From contig JANXWV010000061.1 of NCBI GenBank assembly GCA_025350965.1, positions 1-44,239 on the forward strand: a DNA stretch of 44,239 nucleotides. The letters run 5' to 3'. Shown here in pieces: positions 11,958 to 23,598 of the stretch; position 1 is the first letter of the stretch, and each line of letters opens with the position of its first letter. Source of the DNA: Rhizobacter sp. Its GTDB lineage: Bacteria > Pseudomonadota > Gammaproteobacteria > Burkholderiales > Burkholderiaceae_C. The position numbers and the translations under genes are program-made. The notes beneath the pieces were generated by a model. That model ran no database searches. It was not told the origin of the DNA and was given only the letters and a program-made list of their open reading frames with translations.

Positions 11958-12247
11958 CGCCGGCCTGTCGCAGGCCTGTCGAAGTCGTGTTCGCGCGCAG
12001 CGTGCACTGTGCCGGTGAGCCCGCCGGTGCAACGGTCGAACGCAAGGGCGTTGCCGGCAACGTCGACATCACCGCACAGCGCTTCGACCTGCTGCTGGCG
12101 AGCGGCGCCGTGGTGCGCGTGGGCTGAACGGCCAACACCTGCTTCAACGGCGGCACACCGGCCACGCTACCCGGCAAGCGGGTGGAATTGCACGGCACGG
12201 TGGTGAACGGGGTGCTGATCGCGCAAGAGCCCGAGACAGACCCCTGA
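11958..12247 (+). pseudogene. Decayed fragment of a DUF5666-like protein
   Basis: Translating 11957-12247 in one frame gives a stretch with an in-frame TGA at 12125-12127. On either side, the pieces VDITAQRFDLLLASGAVVRVG and TANTCFNGGTPATLPGKR-VELHGTVVNGVLIAQ read like the C-terminal end of a DUF5666 repeat protein (pattern: strand, NTxF..GTxxxLxxG, RVEVxGT...GVLxA). There is no credible start or signal peptide, so it is probably the tail of a former periplasmic protein. The 5' boundary is uncertain; a direct repeat GGCCTGTCG (11962-11970 and 11973-11981) lies there. This stretch fills the gap between queF and dapC; apart from the dapC promoter nothing else is seen in it. Confidence 0.5.
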
Positions 12248-12267
12248 AGCCGCGCCAGTGCCTCGCC

Positions 12268-12273
12268 GATAAT
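12268..12273 (+). promoter_or_regulatory. -10-like box placed for a leaderless dapC mRNA
   Basis: GATAAT (5 of 6 to TATAAT) ends exactly 7 bases before the dapC ATG at 12281, so transcription would begin at or next to the start codon. There is no Shine-Dalgarno sequence. A poor -35 candidate (CTGAAG, 12244-12249) is 18 bases upstream. The same geometry occurs before map and the glutathione transferase gene. Confidence 0.5.
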
Positions 12274-12280
12274 TCGGGCC

Positions 12281-13489
12281 ATGAACCCGTTGCTCGCGCG
12301 CCTGCACCCCTACCCTTTCGAGCGCCTGCGCGCACTCACCCAAGGCATCCGGCCGAACCCCTCCTTCGCGCCCATCGGCCTGGGCATCGGCGAGCCCAAG
12401 CACGCGACGCCGGAGCTCATCAAGCAGGCCATCACCGACAACCTGGACGGCCTGGCACGCTACCCCACAACAGTCGGTGAGCCCGCGCTGCGCGAGGCCA
12501 TCAAAGCGTGGGTGGCGCGCCGCTACGGCGTGACGCTGGATGCCCTGACGCAAGTGCTCCCCGTCAGCGGCTCGCGCGAAGCGCTGTTCGCGTTGGCGCA
12601 GACCGTGATCGACCCCACGCGAGCCGGCGCCACCGTCGTTTGCCCGAACCCGTTCTATCAAATCTACGAGGGCGCGGCCTTGCTCGCGGGCGCCGAGACA
12701 GCGTTCGTCAACAGCGACCCGGCCCGCAACTTCGCGGCCGACTGGGCCAGCGTGCCCCAAGCGACGTGGGCAAAGACGCAGTTGCTGTACGTGTGCTCGC
12801 CCGGCAACCCGACCGGCGCGGTGATGCCGCTGGCCGAGTGGCAGATGTTGTTCGAGTTGAGTGACCGCCACGGCTTCGTGATTGCGTCCGACGAGTGCTA
12901 CTCCGAGATCTACTTCAGGGACGAACCCCCTTTGGGTTCGCTCGAAGCGGCCATGCAGCTCAGCCGCAGCGACTTCCGGAACCTGGTCGCGTTCACCAGT
13001 CTGTCGAAGCGCTCCAACGTACCCGGCATGCGCTCGGGCTTCGTTGCGGGTGACGCTGCGGTGCTGAAGCAGTTCCTGCTGTACCGCACCTACCACGGCA
13101 GCGCCATGAGCCCGGTGGTGCAGCAGGCCAGCATTGCCGCCTGGAACGACGAGGCGCACGTGGTGGCCAACCGTGCCAAGTACCGCGCCAAGTTTGCCCG
13201 GGTCATGCCCCTCCTGGCCGAGGTGATGGACGTGGCCCTGCCCGACGCCGGCTTCTACCTGTGGGCTGACATGGCGAAGCTGATGCCGGGCGCCGACGAC
13301 GTGGCCTTCGCCCTCGGCCTGCTGGCTCAATACAATGTGGCCGTGCTGCCCGGCAGCCTGCTGGCGCGCGAGGCGCAGGGCGTGAACCCCGGCGCAGGCC
13401 GCATCCGGCTCGCGCTGGTGGCCGAGACCGACGAATGCGTCGAAGCGGCCCAGCGCGTCTGCTCGTATGTGCGAGCCCTTCATTCCTGA
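12281..13489 (+). CDS. dapC: Succinyldiaminopimelate transaminase
   Basis: A 402-residue class I/II aminotransferase. The PLP-binding lysine is at 243 in [16 protein letters not shown], with the phosphate-binding Arg downstream. The PLP-contacting motifs SPGNPTGA (173-180) and [11 protein letters not shown] (202-212) are also visible. The exact substrate is inferred: class I aminotransferases are hard to separate by sequence, but this one opens a run with dapD and dapE, the steps directly before and after it in the succinylase branch of lysine/diaminopimelate synthesis. The enzyme transfers an amino group from glutamate to N-succinyl-2-amino-6-ketopimelate in the cytoplasm. dapD follows after 13 bases. 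Confidence 0.93.
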   Translation: MNPLLARLHPYPFERLRALTQGIRPNPSFAPIGLGIGEPKHATPELIKQAITDNLDGLARYPTTVGEPALREAIKAWVARRYGVTLDALTQVLPVSGSREALFALAQTVIDPTRAGATVVCPNPFYQIYEGAALLAGAETAFVNSDPARNFAADWASVPQATWAKTQLLYVCSPGNPTGAVMPLAEWQMLFELSDRHGFVIASDECYSEIYFRDEPPLGSLEAAMQLSRSDFRNLVAFTSLSKRSNVPGMRSGFVAGDAAVLKQFLLYRTYHGSAMSPVVQQASIAAWNDEAHVVANRAKYRAKFARVMPLLAEVMDVALPDAGFYLWADMAKLMPGADDVAFALGLLAQYNVAVLPGSLLAREAQGVNPGAGRIRLALVAETDECVEAAQRVCSYVRALHS

Positions 13490-13502
13490 ACCACACCTTG
13501 CC

Positions 13503-14324
13503 ATGACCCAACAACTCCAAAGCATCATCGACCTCGCGTGGGACAACCGCGCCGCCCTCAACGCCGTCAACAGCCCGGAGATTCGCGAGGCGGTCGAAGA
13601 GACGATCTCGCAGCTGAACAACGGCAGCCTGCGCGTGGCAGAACGCCAGGCCGTGGGTCAATGGACGGTGAACCAGTGGGTCAAGAAGGCGGTGCTTCTG
13701 AGCTTCCGCCTGAACGACAACAAGGTCATGCGGGCTGGCGAGCTGGGCTTCTTCGACAAGGTGCAGACGAAGTTCGCGCACCTCGACGAAGCCCAGATGC
13801 GCGCGACCGGCGTGCGCGTGGTGCCGCCCGCCGTGGCACGGCGCGGCAGCTACATCGCGAAGAACGCCATCCTCATGCCGAGCTTCGTGAACATCGGCGC
13901 GTATGTCGACGAAGGCACGATGGTCGACACCTGGGCGGCGGTGGGTTCGTGCGCGCAGATCGGCAAGAACGTGCACCTGTCGGGCGGCGTGGGCATCGGC
14001 GGCGTGCTCGAGCCGATGCAGGCGAACCCGACCATCATCGAAGACAACTGCTTCATCGGCGCGCGCAGCGAGGTGGTCGAAGGCGTGATCGTGGAAGAGA
14101 ACTCGGTGCTGTCAATGGGCGTGTACATCGGCCAGAGCACCAAGATCTACGACCGCGCCACTGGTGAAGTGACCTACGGCCGCGTGCCCGCCGGCTCGGT
14201 GGTGGTGAGCGGCAACCTGCCGAGCGCCGACGGCAGCTACAGCCTGTACTGCGCCGTGATCGTGAAGAAGGTCGACGCGCAAACCCGCGCGAAAACCAGC
14301 ATCAACGACTTGCTGCGCGCCTGA
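13503..14324 (+). CDS. dapD: 2,3,4,5-tetrahydropyridine-2,6-dicarboxylate N-succinyltransferase
   Basis: A 273-residue enzyme that succinylates tetrahydrodipicolinate using succinyl-CoA, committing it to the lysine and peptidoglycan precursor branch. The N-terminal helical domain (about 1-100) carries [19 protein letters not shown]. It is followed by the left-handed beta-helix of hexapeptide repeats ([59 protein letters not shown]), typical of the trimeric DapD fold, and a short C-terminal strand. Length equals the E. coli enzyme within a residue or so. The ATG at 13503 is the first one after dapC and matches the family N-terminus ([12 protein letters not shown]). Confidence 0.98.
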   Translation: MTQQLQSIIDLAWDNRAALNAVNSPEIREAVEETISQLNNGSLRVAERQAVGQWTVNQWVKKAVLLSFRLNDNKVMRAGELGFFDKVQTKFAHLDEAQMRATGVRVVPPAVARRGSYIAKNAILMPSFVNIGAYVDEGTMVDTWAAVGSCAQIGKNVHLSGGVGIGGVLEPMQANPTIIEDNCFIGARSEVVEGVIVEENSVLSMGVYIGQSTKIYDRATGEVTYGRVPAGSVVVSGNLPSADGSYSLYCAVIVKKVDAQTRAKTSINDLLRA

Positions 14325-14359
14325 GCGCGCATCGACGACCCACACCCGAAGGGAACCCC

Positions 14360-15550
14360 ATGAGCGGCGGAAACATGGAACGCGTGCTGCGGTTGATGTC
14401 CGAGAAGGGCGCCTCCGACGTGTACCTTTCTTCGAGCTCGCCGATCCTCATCAAGATCAACGGCCAGCTGCTTCAACTCAGCGACCAGCCTCTGACGCAC
14501 GCGCAGCCGCGCCAGTTGCTGGCCGAGTTGCTGTCGCCCACGCAGCTCGAGGAGCTTGAGGAAACCGGCGAATTGAATGTGGGCGTGGGCTTGCCCGGCG
14601 TGGGCAGCTTTCGCTTGAGCGCGTTCAAGCAGCGCGGCTCGATCGCAGCAGTGTTCCGCTGCATCCCCTTCGTGATCCCGACGCTCGAAAGCCTCAGCGT
14701 GCCGGCCGCGTTGAACACGATGATCCTGGAAAAGCGCGGCCTGATCCTGATGGTGGGCGCCACCGGCGCGGGCAAGAGCACGACGCTCGCCGCCATGCTG
14801 GAACAGCGCAACCAGCAGCTTGCAGGGCACATCCTGACCATCGAAGACCCGATCGAATTCCTGTTCAACAACAAGAAGTCGGTGGTGAACCAGCGCGAGG
14901 TCGGGCGCGACACGCAGTCGCTGCAGATCGGCCTGAAGAACGCGCTGCGCCAGGCGCCCGACTGCATCATGATCGGTGAGATCCGCGACCGTGAAACCAT
15001 GACTGCTGCGATCTCGTATGCGCTGTCGGGCCACCTGGTGCTGTCGACCTTGCATGCGAACAACAGCTACCACGCGCTCGGCCGCATCCTGTCGTTCTAC
15101 ACGCCCGAAGCGCGGCCGGCGCTGCTGGCCGATCTGGCTGCGGGGCTGCGCTCGATCGTTTCGCAGCGGCTGCTGCGCAGCACGGCCGGCGGGCGAATTC
15201 CTGCCGTCGAGGTGATGCTCAACACCAAGCTGGTGTCGGAGCTGATCGAGCGGGGCGACTTCTCGGGCGTCAAGGAAGCGATGGAAAAGTCGCTGGCCGA
15301 AGGCTCGCAGACCTTCGAGCAAGACCTGGCGCGGCTCATCAACGCCGGCACCGTCACCCGCGACGAAGGCCTGGCGTACGCCGATTCCCCGACCAACCTG
15401 ATGTGGCGTTTGCAAAACGACATGACGCCGGTCTCGCGCATCGCAGCCAAGCGCGACGAATCGGACGACAAGGCCGTGTTCACCGAGATGACGCTCGACG
15501 TGCGGCCCGACGCGGCAACGACCACCTCGGCCACGCTGCCCCGGTTCTGA
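14360..15550 (+). CDS. pilU: Type IV pilus retraction ATPase of the PilT/PilU family
   Basis: A 396-residue hexameric secretion ATPase acting at the inner-membrane base of type IV pili. An N-terminal PAS-like domain (about 1-100; GASDVYLSSSSPILIKING) precedes the RecA-like core with Walker A GATGAGKST (about 130-138), the Asp box (ILTIEDPIEF), Walker B (IMIGEIRD) and the His box (STLHANNS). The acidic C-terminal tail beyond residue 350 and the length (PilT is about 345) favour PilU, an accessory retraction motor. An AAGGG ribosome binding site precedes the ATG. It sits inside the dap operon (35 bases after dapD, 41 before dapE) and away from other pilus genes in this window. Confidence 0.88.
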   Translation: MSGGNMERVLRLMSEKGASDVYLSSSSPILIKINGQLLQLSDQPLTHAQPRQLLAELLSPTQLEELEETGELNVGVGLPGVGSFRLSAFKQRGSIAAVFRCIPFVIPTLESLSVPAALNTMILEKRGLILMVGATGAGKSTTLAAMLEQRNQQLAGHILTIEDPIEFLFNNKKSVVNQREVGRDTQSLQIGLKNALRQAPDCIMIGEIRDRETMTAAISYALSGHLVLSTLHANNSYHALGRILSFYTPEARPALLADLAAGLRSIVSQRLLRSTAGGRIPAVEVMLNTKLVSELIERGDFSGVKEAMEKSLAEGSQTFEQDLARLINAGTVTRDEGLAYADSPTNLMWRLQNDMTPVSRIAAKRDESDDKAVFTEMTLDVRPDAATTTSATLPRF

Positions 15551-15573
15551 TGCGCGCGCCCATCTGCACATGA

Positions 15574-17621
<2,048 letters not shown>

Positions 17622-17630
17622 ACAAGAATT

Positions 17631-17651
17631 CCCTCTCCAAGAGTGAGAGGG
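17631..17651. terminator. Hairpin between convergent prmB and the PLP enzyme gene
   Basis: CCCTCTC-CAAGAGT-GAGAGGG forms a perfect 7-pair stem with a 7-base loop, 9 bases after the prmB stop. There is no T-tract. It may serve as a transcription end for prmB, or be part of the dispersed repeat that adjoins it. Confidence 0.5.
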
Positions 17652-17667
17652 GGCTGCACCTTGCCGA

Positions 17668-17708
17668 ACCTCTGTGTTCCTCTGCGCCCTGCGCGCCTTT
17701 GCGGTGAA
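17668..17708 (-). repeat. Intergenic CGCAAAG-type octamer repeat
   Basis: Read on the minus strand the segment begins TTCACCGCAAAGGCGCGCAG and continues GGCGCAGAGGAACACAGAGG, i.e. degenerate 8-9-base units of the kind CGCAAAGG/CGCAGAGG/ACACAGAGG. From memory, this family of short intergenic repeats occurs in many unrelated bacterial phyla and gives spurious peptides of the form TAKARRAQRNTE. It lies in the gap between two convergent genes, next to the CCCTCTC hairpin. It is not coding. Confidence 0.6.
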
Positions 17709-17727
17709 TGACGTCGTCTTTGCACCG

Positions 17728-19014
17728 TCAAACCACGGTCGAGCAACACGCGAGCAGCGCCTGCTCGAAGTCGGCCAACAGGTCATCGATGTCTTCGATG
17801 CCCACCGACACCCGGATCAGCGTGTCGGCGATGTCCATGTCGGCGCGTTTGTCTGCACCCATCTCCCAGAAGATCGTCGGCGCCACGGGAATGGCCAGCG
17901 TGCGGTTGTCGCCCAGATGGCTGGACTTGATGACGACTTGCAGCGCGTCCAGGAAGCCCATCATGTCGAGGCCGTCGCGCAGCTCGAAGCTCAGCAGCGC
18001 GCCGAATGCGGCAAACCACTTGCGCGCGTTCGCGTGCTGCGCGTGGCTTGGCAGGCCGGGGTAGTGCACGCGTGCCACTTCGGGCCGGTCTTCGAGCCAG
18101 CTCGCAAGCAGCAGCGCGTTTTCGCAGGCGCGCTCCACGCGCAGCACCAGCGTTTCGGCGCCACTGGAAATGCGGTGCGCGGAATCGGCCGTGAGCGTGG
18201 CACCCATGTCGCGCAGGCCCTTCTTGCGCACCTGCAGCAGGCCCCATGTGGCGGCCGCGCCCTTGCGGTAGGCCGGCAAGATGTTCGGGTAGGCCGACCA
18301 ATCGAAGCAGCCCGTGTCGGTGACGGCGCCGCCGAGCGCGTTGCCATGTCCGCTGATCGACTTGGTCAACGAGTTCACGACCAGGCCCGCACCCACGCTG
18401 GCGGGGCGGAACAGGCACGGGCCGCTCATGGTGTTGTCGACCACGTAGAGCAGCCCGCGCGTCGCACACATTGTGCCGATGGCGGCCAGGTCGGCCACTT
18501 GGGTGCGCGGGTTGGCGATGGTCTCGACGAAGACGATGCGGGTCGTCGGCCGGAGCGCCCGCTCGACGTTCGCCATGTCGGTGGCATCGACCAGCGTCAC
18601 GCTGCAGCCGATGCTTTCCAACGTCTGCATCAGGCTGGCGGTGTTGCCGAAGAGAAAGCGGCTGGCAACGACGTGATCGCCCTGCCTCAACAGGCTGAAC
18701 ATCACCGCCGCAATGGCCGCCATGCCGGTGGCAAAACACACCGTGCCGCAGCCCGCTTCGAGCATCGTGATCTTCTGTTCCAGCGCGGTCGTCGTCGGGT
18801 TGCCCTGGCGCGCGTACACGTGGCCGCTGCGCTCGCCCTGGAACACCGCCACCAGGTCGGCGGCTTTGTCGTAGCCGAACGCCGATGCCACGTGGATCGG
18901 TTTGTGCGTGGCCCCGTGCTCCACACCGCCGAGGCGGTCGGCGTGCAGCAACTGCGTGGTGATGCCACGTGGGCCACGTGGGCCACGCGGGCCGCGCGGC
19001 GTGCTCGAATTCAT
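17728..19014 (-). CDS. Cystathionine gamma-synthase family PLP enzyme (Cys/Met metabolism)
   Basis: A 428-residue member of the Cys/Met-metabolism PLP-dependent family, which includes cystathionine gamma-synthase, O-succinylhomoserine sulfhydrylase and methionine gamma-lyase. The PLP lysine is in VNSLTKSISGHGNALGG. The phosphate- and cofactor-binding residues YARQGNPTT, TGMAAIAA and VVDNTMSGP are visible. The exact reaction cannot be fixed: the sequence FGYDKAADLVAVFQGERSG is characteristic of a beta-proteobacterial subgroup usually annotated only at family level. The N-terminus contains four Pro-Arg-Gly triplets (residues 6-17) encoded by a 9-base tandem repeat. A GAAGGA ribosome binding site precedes the ATG at 19014. 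It is divergent from the ABC-F gene with only 38 bases between starts. Confidence 0.88.
   Translation of the reverse strand: MNSSTPRGPRGPRGPRGITTQLLHADRLGGVEHGATHKPIHVASAFGYDKAADLVAVFQGERSGHVYARQGNPTTTALEQKITMLEAGCGTVCFATGMAAIAAVMFSLLRQGDHVVASRFLFGNTASLMQTLESIGCSVTLVDATDMANVERALRPTTRIVFVETIANPRTQVADLAAIGTMCATRGLLYVVDNTMSGPCLFRPASVGAGLVVNSLTKSISGHGNALGGAVTDTGCFDWSAYPNILPAYRKGAAATWGLLQVRKKGLRDMGATLTADSAHRISSGAETLVLRVERACENALLLASWLEDRPEVARVHYPGLPSHAQHANARKWFAAFGALLSFELRDGLDMMGFLDALQVVIKSSHLGDNRTLAIPVAPTIFWEMGADKRADMDIADTLIRVSVGIEDIDDLLADFEQALLACCSTVV
18964..18999 (-). repeat. 9-base tandem repeat encoding (Pro-Arg-Gly)4
   Basis: Four 9-base units (GCCACGTGG, GCCACGTGG, GCCACGCGG, GCCGCGCGG on the plus strand) lie inside the 5' end of the PLP enzyme gene. 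They keep the reading frame and add a collagen-like PRGPRGPRGPRG segment before the conserved part of the protein. Confidence 0.85.
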
Positions 19015-19052
19015 CTCGTCATTCCTTCAGATTCGCCCAGATCGGCTCTCCC

Positions 19053-21047
<1,995 letters not shown>

Positions 21048-21076
21048 CCCGGCCCATCCGGCTAGCAGGGTATTTG

Positions 21077-21097
21077 AATTGCACGCAATTAAATTGC
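21077..21097. promoter_or_regulatory. OhrR operator, overlapping inverted repeats
   Basis: AATTGC-AC-GCAATT (21077-21090) and GCAATT-A-AATTGC (21085-21097) share a half-site, giving an AT-rich double palindrome like the OhrR boxes of other bacteria. It sits 24 bases before the ohrR ATG, so OhrR bound here would block transcription of ohrR and probably of ohr behind it. GATACA at 21107-21112 is a -10 candidate 8 bases before the ATG. Confidence 0.8.
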
Positions 21098-21120
21098 GAT
21101 CCATTTGATACAGTCAGGGC

Positions 21121-21609
21121 ATGGTTACTCGTCTGCGCACCGCCCACCGCCGCATGCAACCTGCCACCGAGGACATGCTGCGTCTGGACCACCAGCTGTG
21201 CTTCGCGCTTTACTCCAGCTCGCTGCTGATGACCAAGCTCTACAAGCCCGTGCTCGGCGCGCTCGGCCTCACCTACCCGCAGTACCTGGCAATGTTGGTG
21301 CTGTGGGAGGCCGACGCCATCAGCGTGCGCGAACTCGGCGAGAAGCTCTACCTCGACTCCGGCACCCTCACCCCGCTGCTCAAGCGCATGGAGGCCGCCG
21401 GCCTGCTGACCCGCGAGCGCGCCACCGATGACGAGCGCCGCGTCGTCGTTGCGCTCACCCGGGCCGGGCGCGCGCTGCGCCGCAAGGCCGCGCACATCCC
21501 GGCCACCGTGGCGTGCGCCTCCGGTTGCGAGCTCGACACCCTCACCGCACTGACGGCGCAGCTTCAGGCCCTGCGCAACAACGTTGCGAGCCACCTGCTC
21601 GCCGCCTGA
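21121..21609 (+). CDS. ohrR: Organic hydroperoxide-sensing MarR-family repressor OhrR
   Basis: A 162-residue winged-helix MarR-family protein. Cys27 ([13 protein letters not shown]), Tyr41 and Tyr52 fall where the sensing Cys22, Tyr36 and Tyr47 lie in Xanthomonas OhrR, with a constant offset of five. Cys132 matches the resolving Cys127, so this is a two-cysteine OhrR that would form a disulfide between subunits when oxidised by organic peroxides. A further Cys136 is nearby. The DNA-binding helix region [25 protein letters not shown] and wing [15 protein letters not shown] are intact. The gene lies next to ohr, its usual target, with an inverted-repeat operator upstream of both. No Shine-Dalgarno is evident. 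Confidence 0.95.
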   Translation: MVTRLRTAHRRMQPATEDMLRLDHQLCFALYSSSLLMTKLYKPVLGALGLTYPQYLAMLVLWEADAISVRELGEKLYLDSGTLTPLLKRMEAAGLLTRERATDDERRVVVALTRAGRALRRKAAHIPATVACASGCELDTLTALTAQLQALRNNVASHLLAA

Positions 21610-21617
21610 CCCGTTCT

Positions 21618-21627
21618 CCCCCCCCCC
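21618..21627 (+). repeat. C10 homopolymer in the ohrR-ohr gap
   Basis: Ten consecutive C bases lie 22 bases upstream of the ohr ATG and just before its ribosome binding site (GAAAGAAGGAA). Such tracts can slip during replication, and also are frequent sites of sequencing error. Confidence 0.85.
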
Positions 21628-21649
21628 ACCACCGAAAGAAGGAACTTCC

Positions 21650-22075
21650 ATGGCACTCGAAAAGATTCTTTACACCGCCCACGCCACTTCCACCGGCGGG
21701 CGCGAAGGCTCGTCGAAATCGTCCGACGGTGTGCTCGACGTGAAGCTCACCACACCGAAAGAACTGGGCGGCAACGGCGCCTCGGGCACCAACCCCGAGC
21801 AGCTGTTCGCAGCCGGCTATTCGGCCTGCTTCCTCGGCGCGATGAAGCACGTGGCGATGATGCAGAAGGTCACCCTGCCGGCCGACACGACCATCAAGGC
21901 CGACGTGGGCATCGGCCCGATTCCGGCTGGCTTCGGCATTCAGGTGGCGCTCACCGTCACCATCCCCGGCATGGAACACGTGGCCGCCGAGAAGCTGGTG
22001 CAGACCGCTCACGGCGTGTGCCCGTACTCGAACGCCACGCGCGGCAACATCGATGTGACGTTGACGGTGGTCTGA
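21650..22075 (+). CDS. ohr: Organic hydroperoxide resistance protein Ohr
   Basis: A 141-residue OsmC/Ohr-fold thiol peroxidase that detoxifies organic hydroperoxides. The catalytic set is complete: peroxidatic Cys60 in [10 protein letters not shown], resolving Cys124 in [13 protein letters not shown], Arg18 in TGGREG and Glu50 in NPEQLF. An AAGAAGGAA ribosome binding site precedes the ATG. It follows ohrR by 40 bases on the same strand and ends at a strong terminator, so ohrR-ohr is a self-contained peroxide-inducible unit. The in-frame extension upstream to 21584 overlaps ohrR and is not used. Confidence 0.97.
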   Translation: MALEKILYTAHATSTGGREGSSKSSDGVLDVKLTTPKELGGNGASGTNPEQLFAAGYSACFLGAMKHVAMMQKVTLPADTTIKADVGIGPIPAGFGIQVALTVTIPGMEHVAAEKLVQTAHGVCPYSNATRGNIDVTLTVV

Positions 22076-22102
22076 CCCAGCGCGCACGGACCGCGCACAC
22101 CG

Positions 22103-22130
22103 AACGGCCGCCTCCGGGTGGCCGTTTTGC
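22103..22130 (+). terminator. Factor-independent terminator of ohr
   Basis: ACGGCCGCC-TCCG-GGTGGCCGT makes a 9-pair stem (one G-T) closed by a UNCG-type tetraloop, flanked by an A-T pair and followed by TTTTGC. It lies 28 bases after the ohr stop. Confidence 0.8.
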
Positions 22131-22200
22131 TGAGCGCATGACACACGCGTGTCATCGACGAAGGCGAGCCTGCGGGGTTGCACACACACCGAAGAAAGCC

Positions 22201-22465
22201 ATGCCCAAGTCGCGTCGCAACGCCTACCTGCTTGCCCCGCTCGCGTTTGCTGCCGCCCTTTGACTTCATCGCGACAACCGCCGCCGGCCTGGACAACCCG
22301 AACCAGTGGTTCGTGGTCGGCGTGACCGACAGCGAGATCAGCGCGCTCGGGGCCAGCTATACGCCGCAGTACGTGACGGCGATCCCCGAGCCGCAGGCCT
22401 GGGCCTTGCTACTCGGTGGCCTGGGTGTGCTGGGTGGCTCGGCGAAGCGCCGCCAGCGAGGCTGA
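22201..22465 (+). pseudogene. Remnant of a PEP-CTERM exported protein
   Basis: An AAGAAA ribosome binding site and ATG at 22201 start MPKSRRNAYLLAPLAFAAAL, a good signal peptide, which then stops at 22263. In the next frame, from about 22255, comes FDFIATTAAGLDNPNQWFVVGV and, at the end, IPEPQAWALLLGGLGVLGG followed by SAKRRQRG: the PEP motif, hydrophobic helix and basic tail of a PEP-CTERM sorting signal. The two ends belong together but are out of frame and the central domain is missing, so this looks like a large internal deletion. PEP-CTERM proteins are processed by exosortase and usually linked to exopolysaccharide. Nothing else coding is seen between ohr and the asparaginase gene. Confidence 0.7.
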
Positions 22466-22480
22466 GCCGCATGCGCGGCT
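22465..22480. terminator. Hairpin between the PEP-CTERM remnant and the asparaginase gene
   Basis: AGCCGC-ATGC-GCGGCT is a perfect 6-pair stem with a 4-base loop, 16 bases past the end of the convergent asparaginase gene. It may end that transcript; no T-run is present. Confidence 0.4.
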
Positions 22481-22495
22481 GCGGCTGAGCCCGGT

Positions 22496-23482
22496 TCAGG
22501 GCTGCGGCGGCATCGAGGTAGGCATCAGGGTCAACATCAGCTCGATGCGGGCCTTGACGGGTGAGAGGCCCGTGGTCGGAGGCCACCGCTCATGATTGCC
22601 CAGCCCCGCCGGCGCACGCCTGCCGGCCACGATCGGCCCCTCGACGCACCGCGTGGCCAGCATCACCTGCACGCCGCGGTCGCGCGCCCGATGCAGCGCC
22701 GACAGCAACGATTCGTGCACCGTGCCATTGCCGGTGGCCGCGACGACGAGCCCGCCAGCACCCGCCGCACACAGCGCGTCGACCACCGCACCCCGCGCCC
22801 CCGCGTGGCTGATGACGATCTCCACGACCGGCCATGCGGCCGCATCTGCGCCGAGCTTGGCCAGCCCCAAGCCGAGAGCAACGTCGTCCGGCCATGGCCG
22901 CAGGGCTCGCAGCGCGCCTTCCTCGATCCACGCCAACGGTCCGGCATCGCCCGATCTGAACGCATCCAGGCGGTAGGGGTGCGCCTTGTGCACATCGTGC
23001 GCGCTGTGCACGGCACCGGCCAGCACCGCAACCACGCCGCGCGCGCCAGGCTGGTGCGCCACGCACACGGCGTCGATCAGGTTCTGCGGCCCGTCGGCCT
23101 GGGCGCTGGTGGCCGGGCGCATGGCAGCGGTCAGCACCACCGGCTTGGCCGGTGCGAGCACGCGTTGCAGGAACCATGCGGTCTCTTCCAGCGTGTCCGT
23201 TCCATGGGTGATGACGATGCCCGAGACGCTCGCCCGCGCCAGGTGGTACGCCACGCGCTGCGCCAGCGCCAGCCACACAGCGTGTGTCATGTCCTTGCTG
23301 TCGATCTGGGCAAGCTGCTCGGCCTCCAGTGGCATGCCGGCGAGCGCGGGCACGGCATCCACGAGCGCTTTGATCCCGATCTGCGCGGCCGTGTAGCCCG
23401 TGTTGTCAGCCGCGCTCGCCGCCGTGCCCGCGATGGTGCCGCCGGTGCCCAGGATCACAACGGTCGATGAAGTGCTTTGCAT
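22496..23482 (-). CDS. L-asparaginase (type II family, no signal peptide)
   Basis: A 328-residue asparaginase/glutaminase-family amidohydrolase that splits L-asparagine into aspartate and ammonia. All catalytic residues are identifiable by alignment to E. coli AnsB: Thr16 in LGTGGTIAG, Tyr30, Thr95 and Asp96 in [14 protein letters not shown], and Lys166 in [25 protein letters not shown] is also typical. No signal peptide is visible, so a cytoplasmic enzyme is expected despite its similarity to the periplasmic type. It is divergent from lexA; its start lies 11 bases from the first SOS box, so LexA could affect it too. The -10 and ribosome binding site are not obvious. Confidence 0.93.
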   Translation of the reverse strand: MQSTSSTVVILGTGGTIAGTAASAADNTGYTAAQIGIKALVDAVPALAGMPLEAEQLAQIDSKDMTHAVWLALAQRVAYHLARASVSGIVITHGTDTLEETAWFLQRVLAPAKPVVLTAAMRPATSAQADGPQNLIDAVCVAHQPGARGVVAVLAGAVHSAHDVHKAHPYRLDAFRSGDAGPLAWIEEGALRALRPWPDDVALGLGLAKLGADAAAWPVVEIVISHAGARGAVVDALCAAGAGGLVVAATGNGTVHESLLSALHRARDRGVQVMLATRCVEGPIVAGRRAPAGLGNHERWPPTTGLSPVKARIELMLTLMPTSMPPQP

Positions 23483-23493
23483 TTTTGTGGTGG

Positions 23494-23509
23494 CTGGATG
23501 AAAATACAG
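23494..23509 (+). promoter_or_regulatory. LexA-binding SOS box 1
   Basis: CTGGATGAAAATACAG fits CTG-N10-CAG with an AT-rich centre. It is one of two boxes before lexA, 12 bases from the divergent asparaginase start. Confidence 0.8.
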
Positions 23510-23512
23510 GTA

Positions 23513-23528
23513 CTGGATGGATTGTCAG
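23513..23528 (+). promoter_or_regulatory. LexA-binding SOS box 2
   Basis: CTGGATGGATTGTCAG fits CTG-N10-CAG. Its start is 19 bases after that of the first box, putting the two LexA dimers on nearly the same DNA face. It lies 70 bases before the lexA ATG. Confidence 0.75.
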
Positions 23529-23598
23529 CTGGGCCCTCGAAAGAGCGTTGGCTGCACCACCCGCCTCGCATCATCGGTCAAGCCAACAGGAACGCGCC

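Noticed and set aside
11426..12127. 233-codon plus-strand frame spanning queF in another frame
   Set aside because: Its first part is the shadow of queF; only the last part carries the DUF5666-like fragment, reported separately.
18964..18999. CRISPR or regulatory direct repeats
   Set aside because: The 9-base units are contiguous, in frame and coding; there are no spacers.
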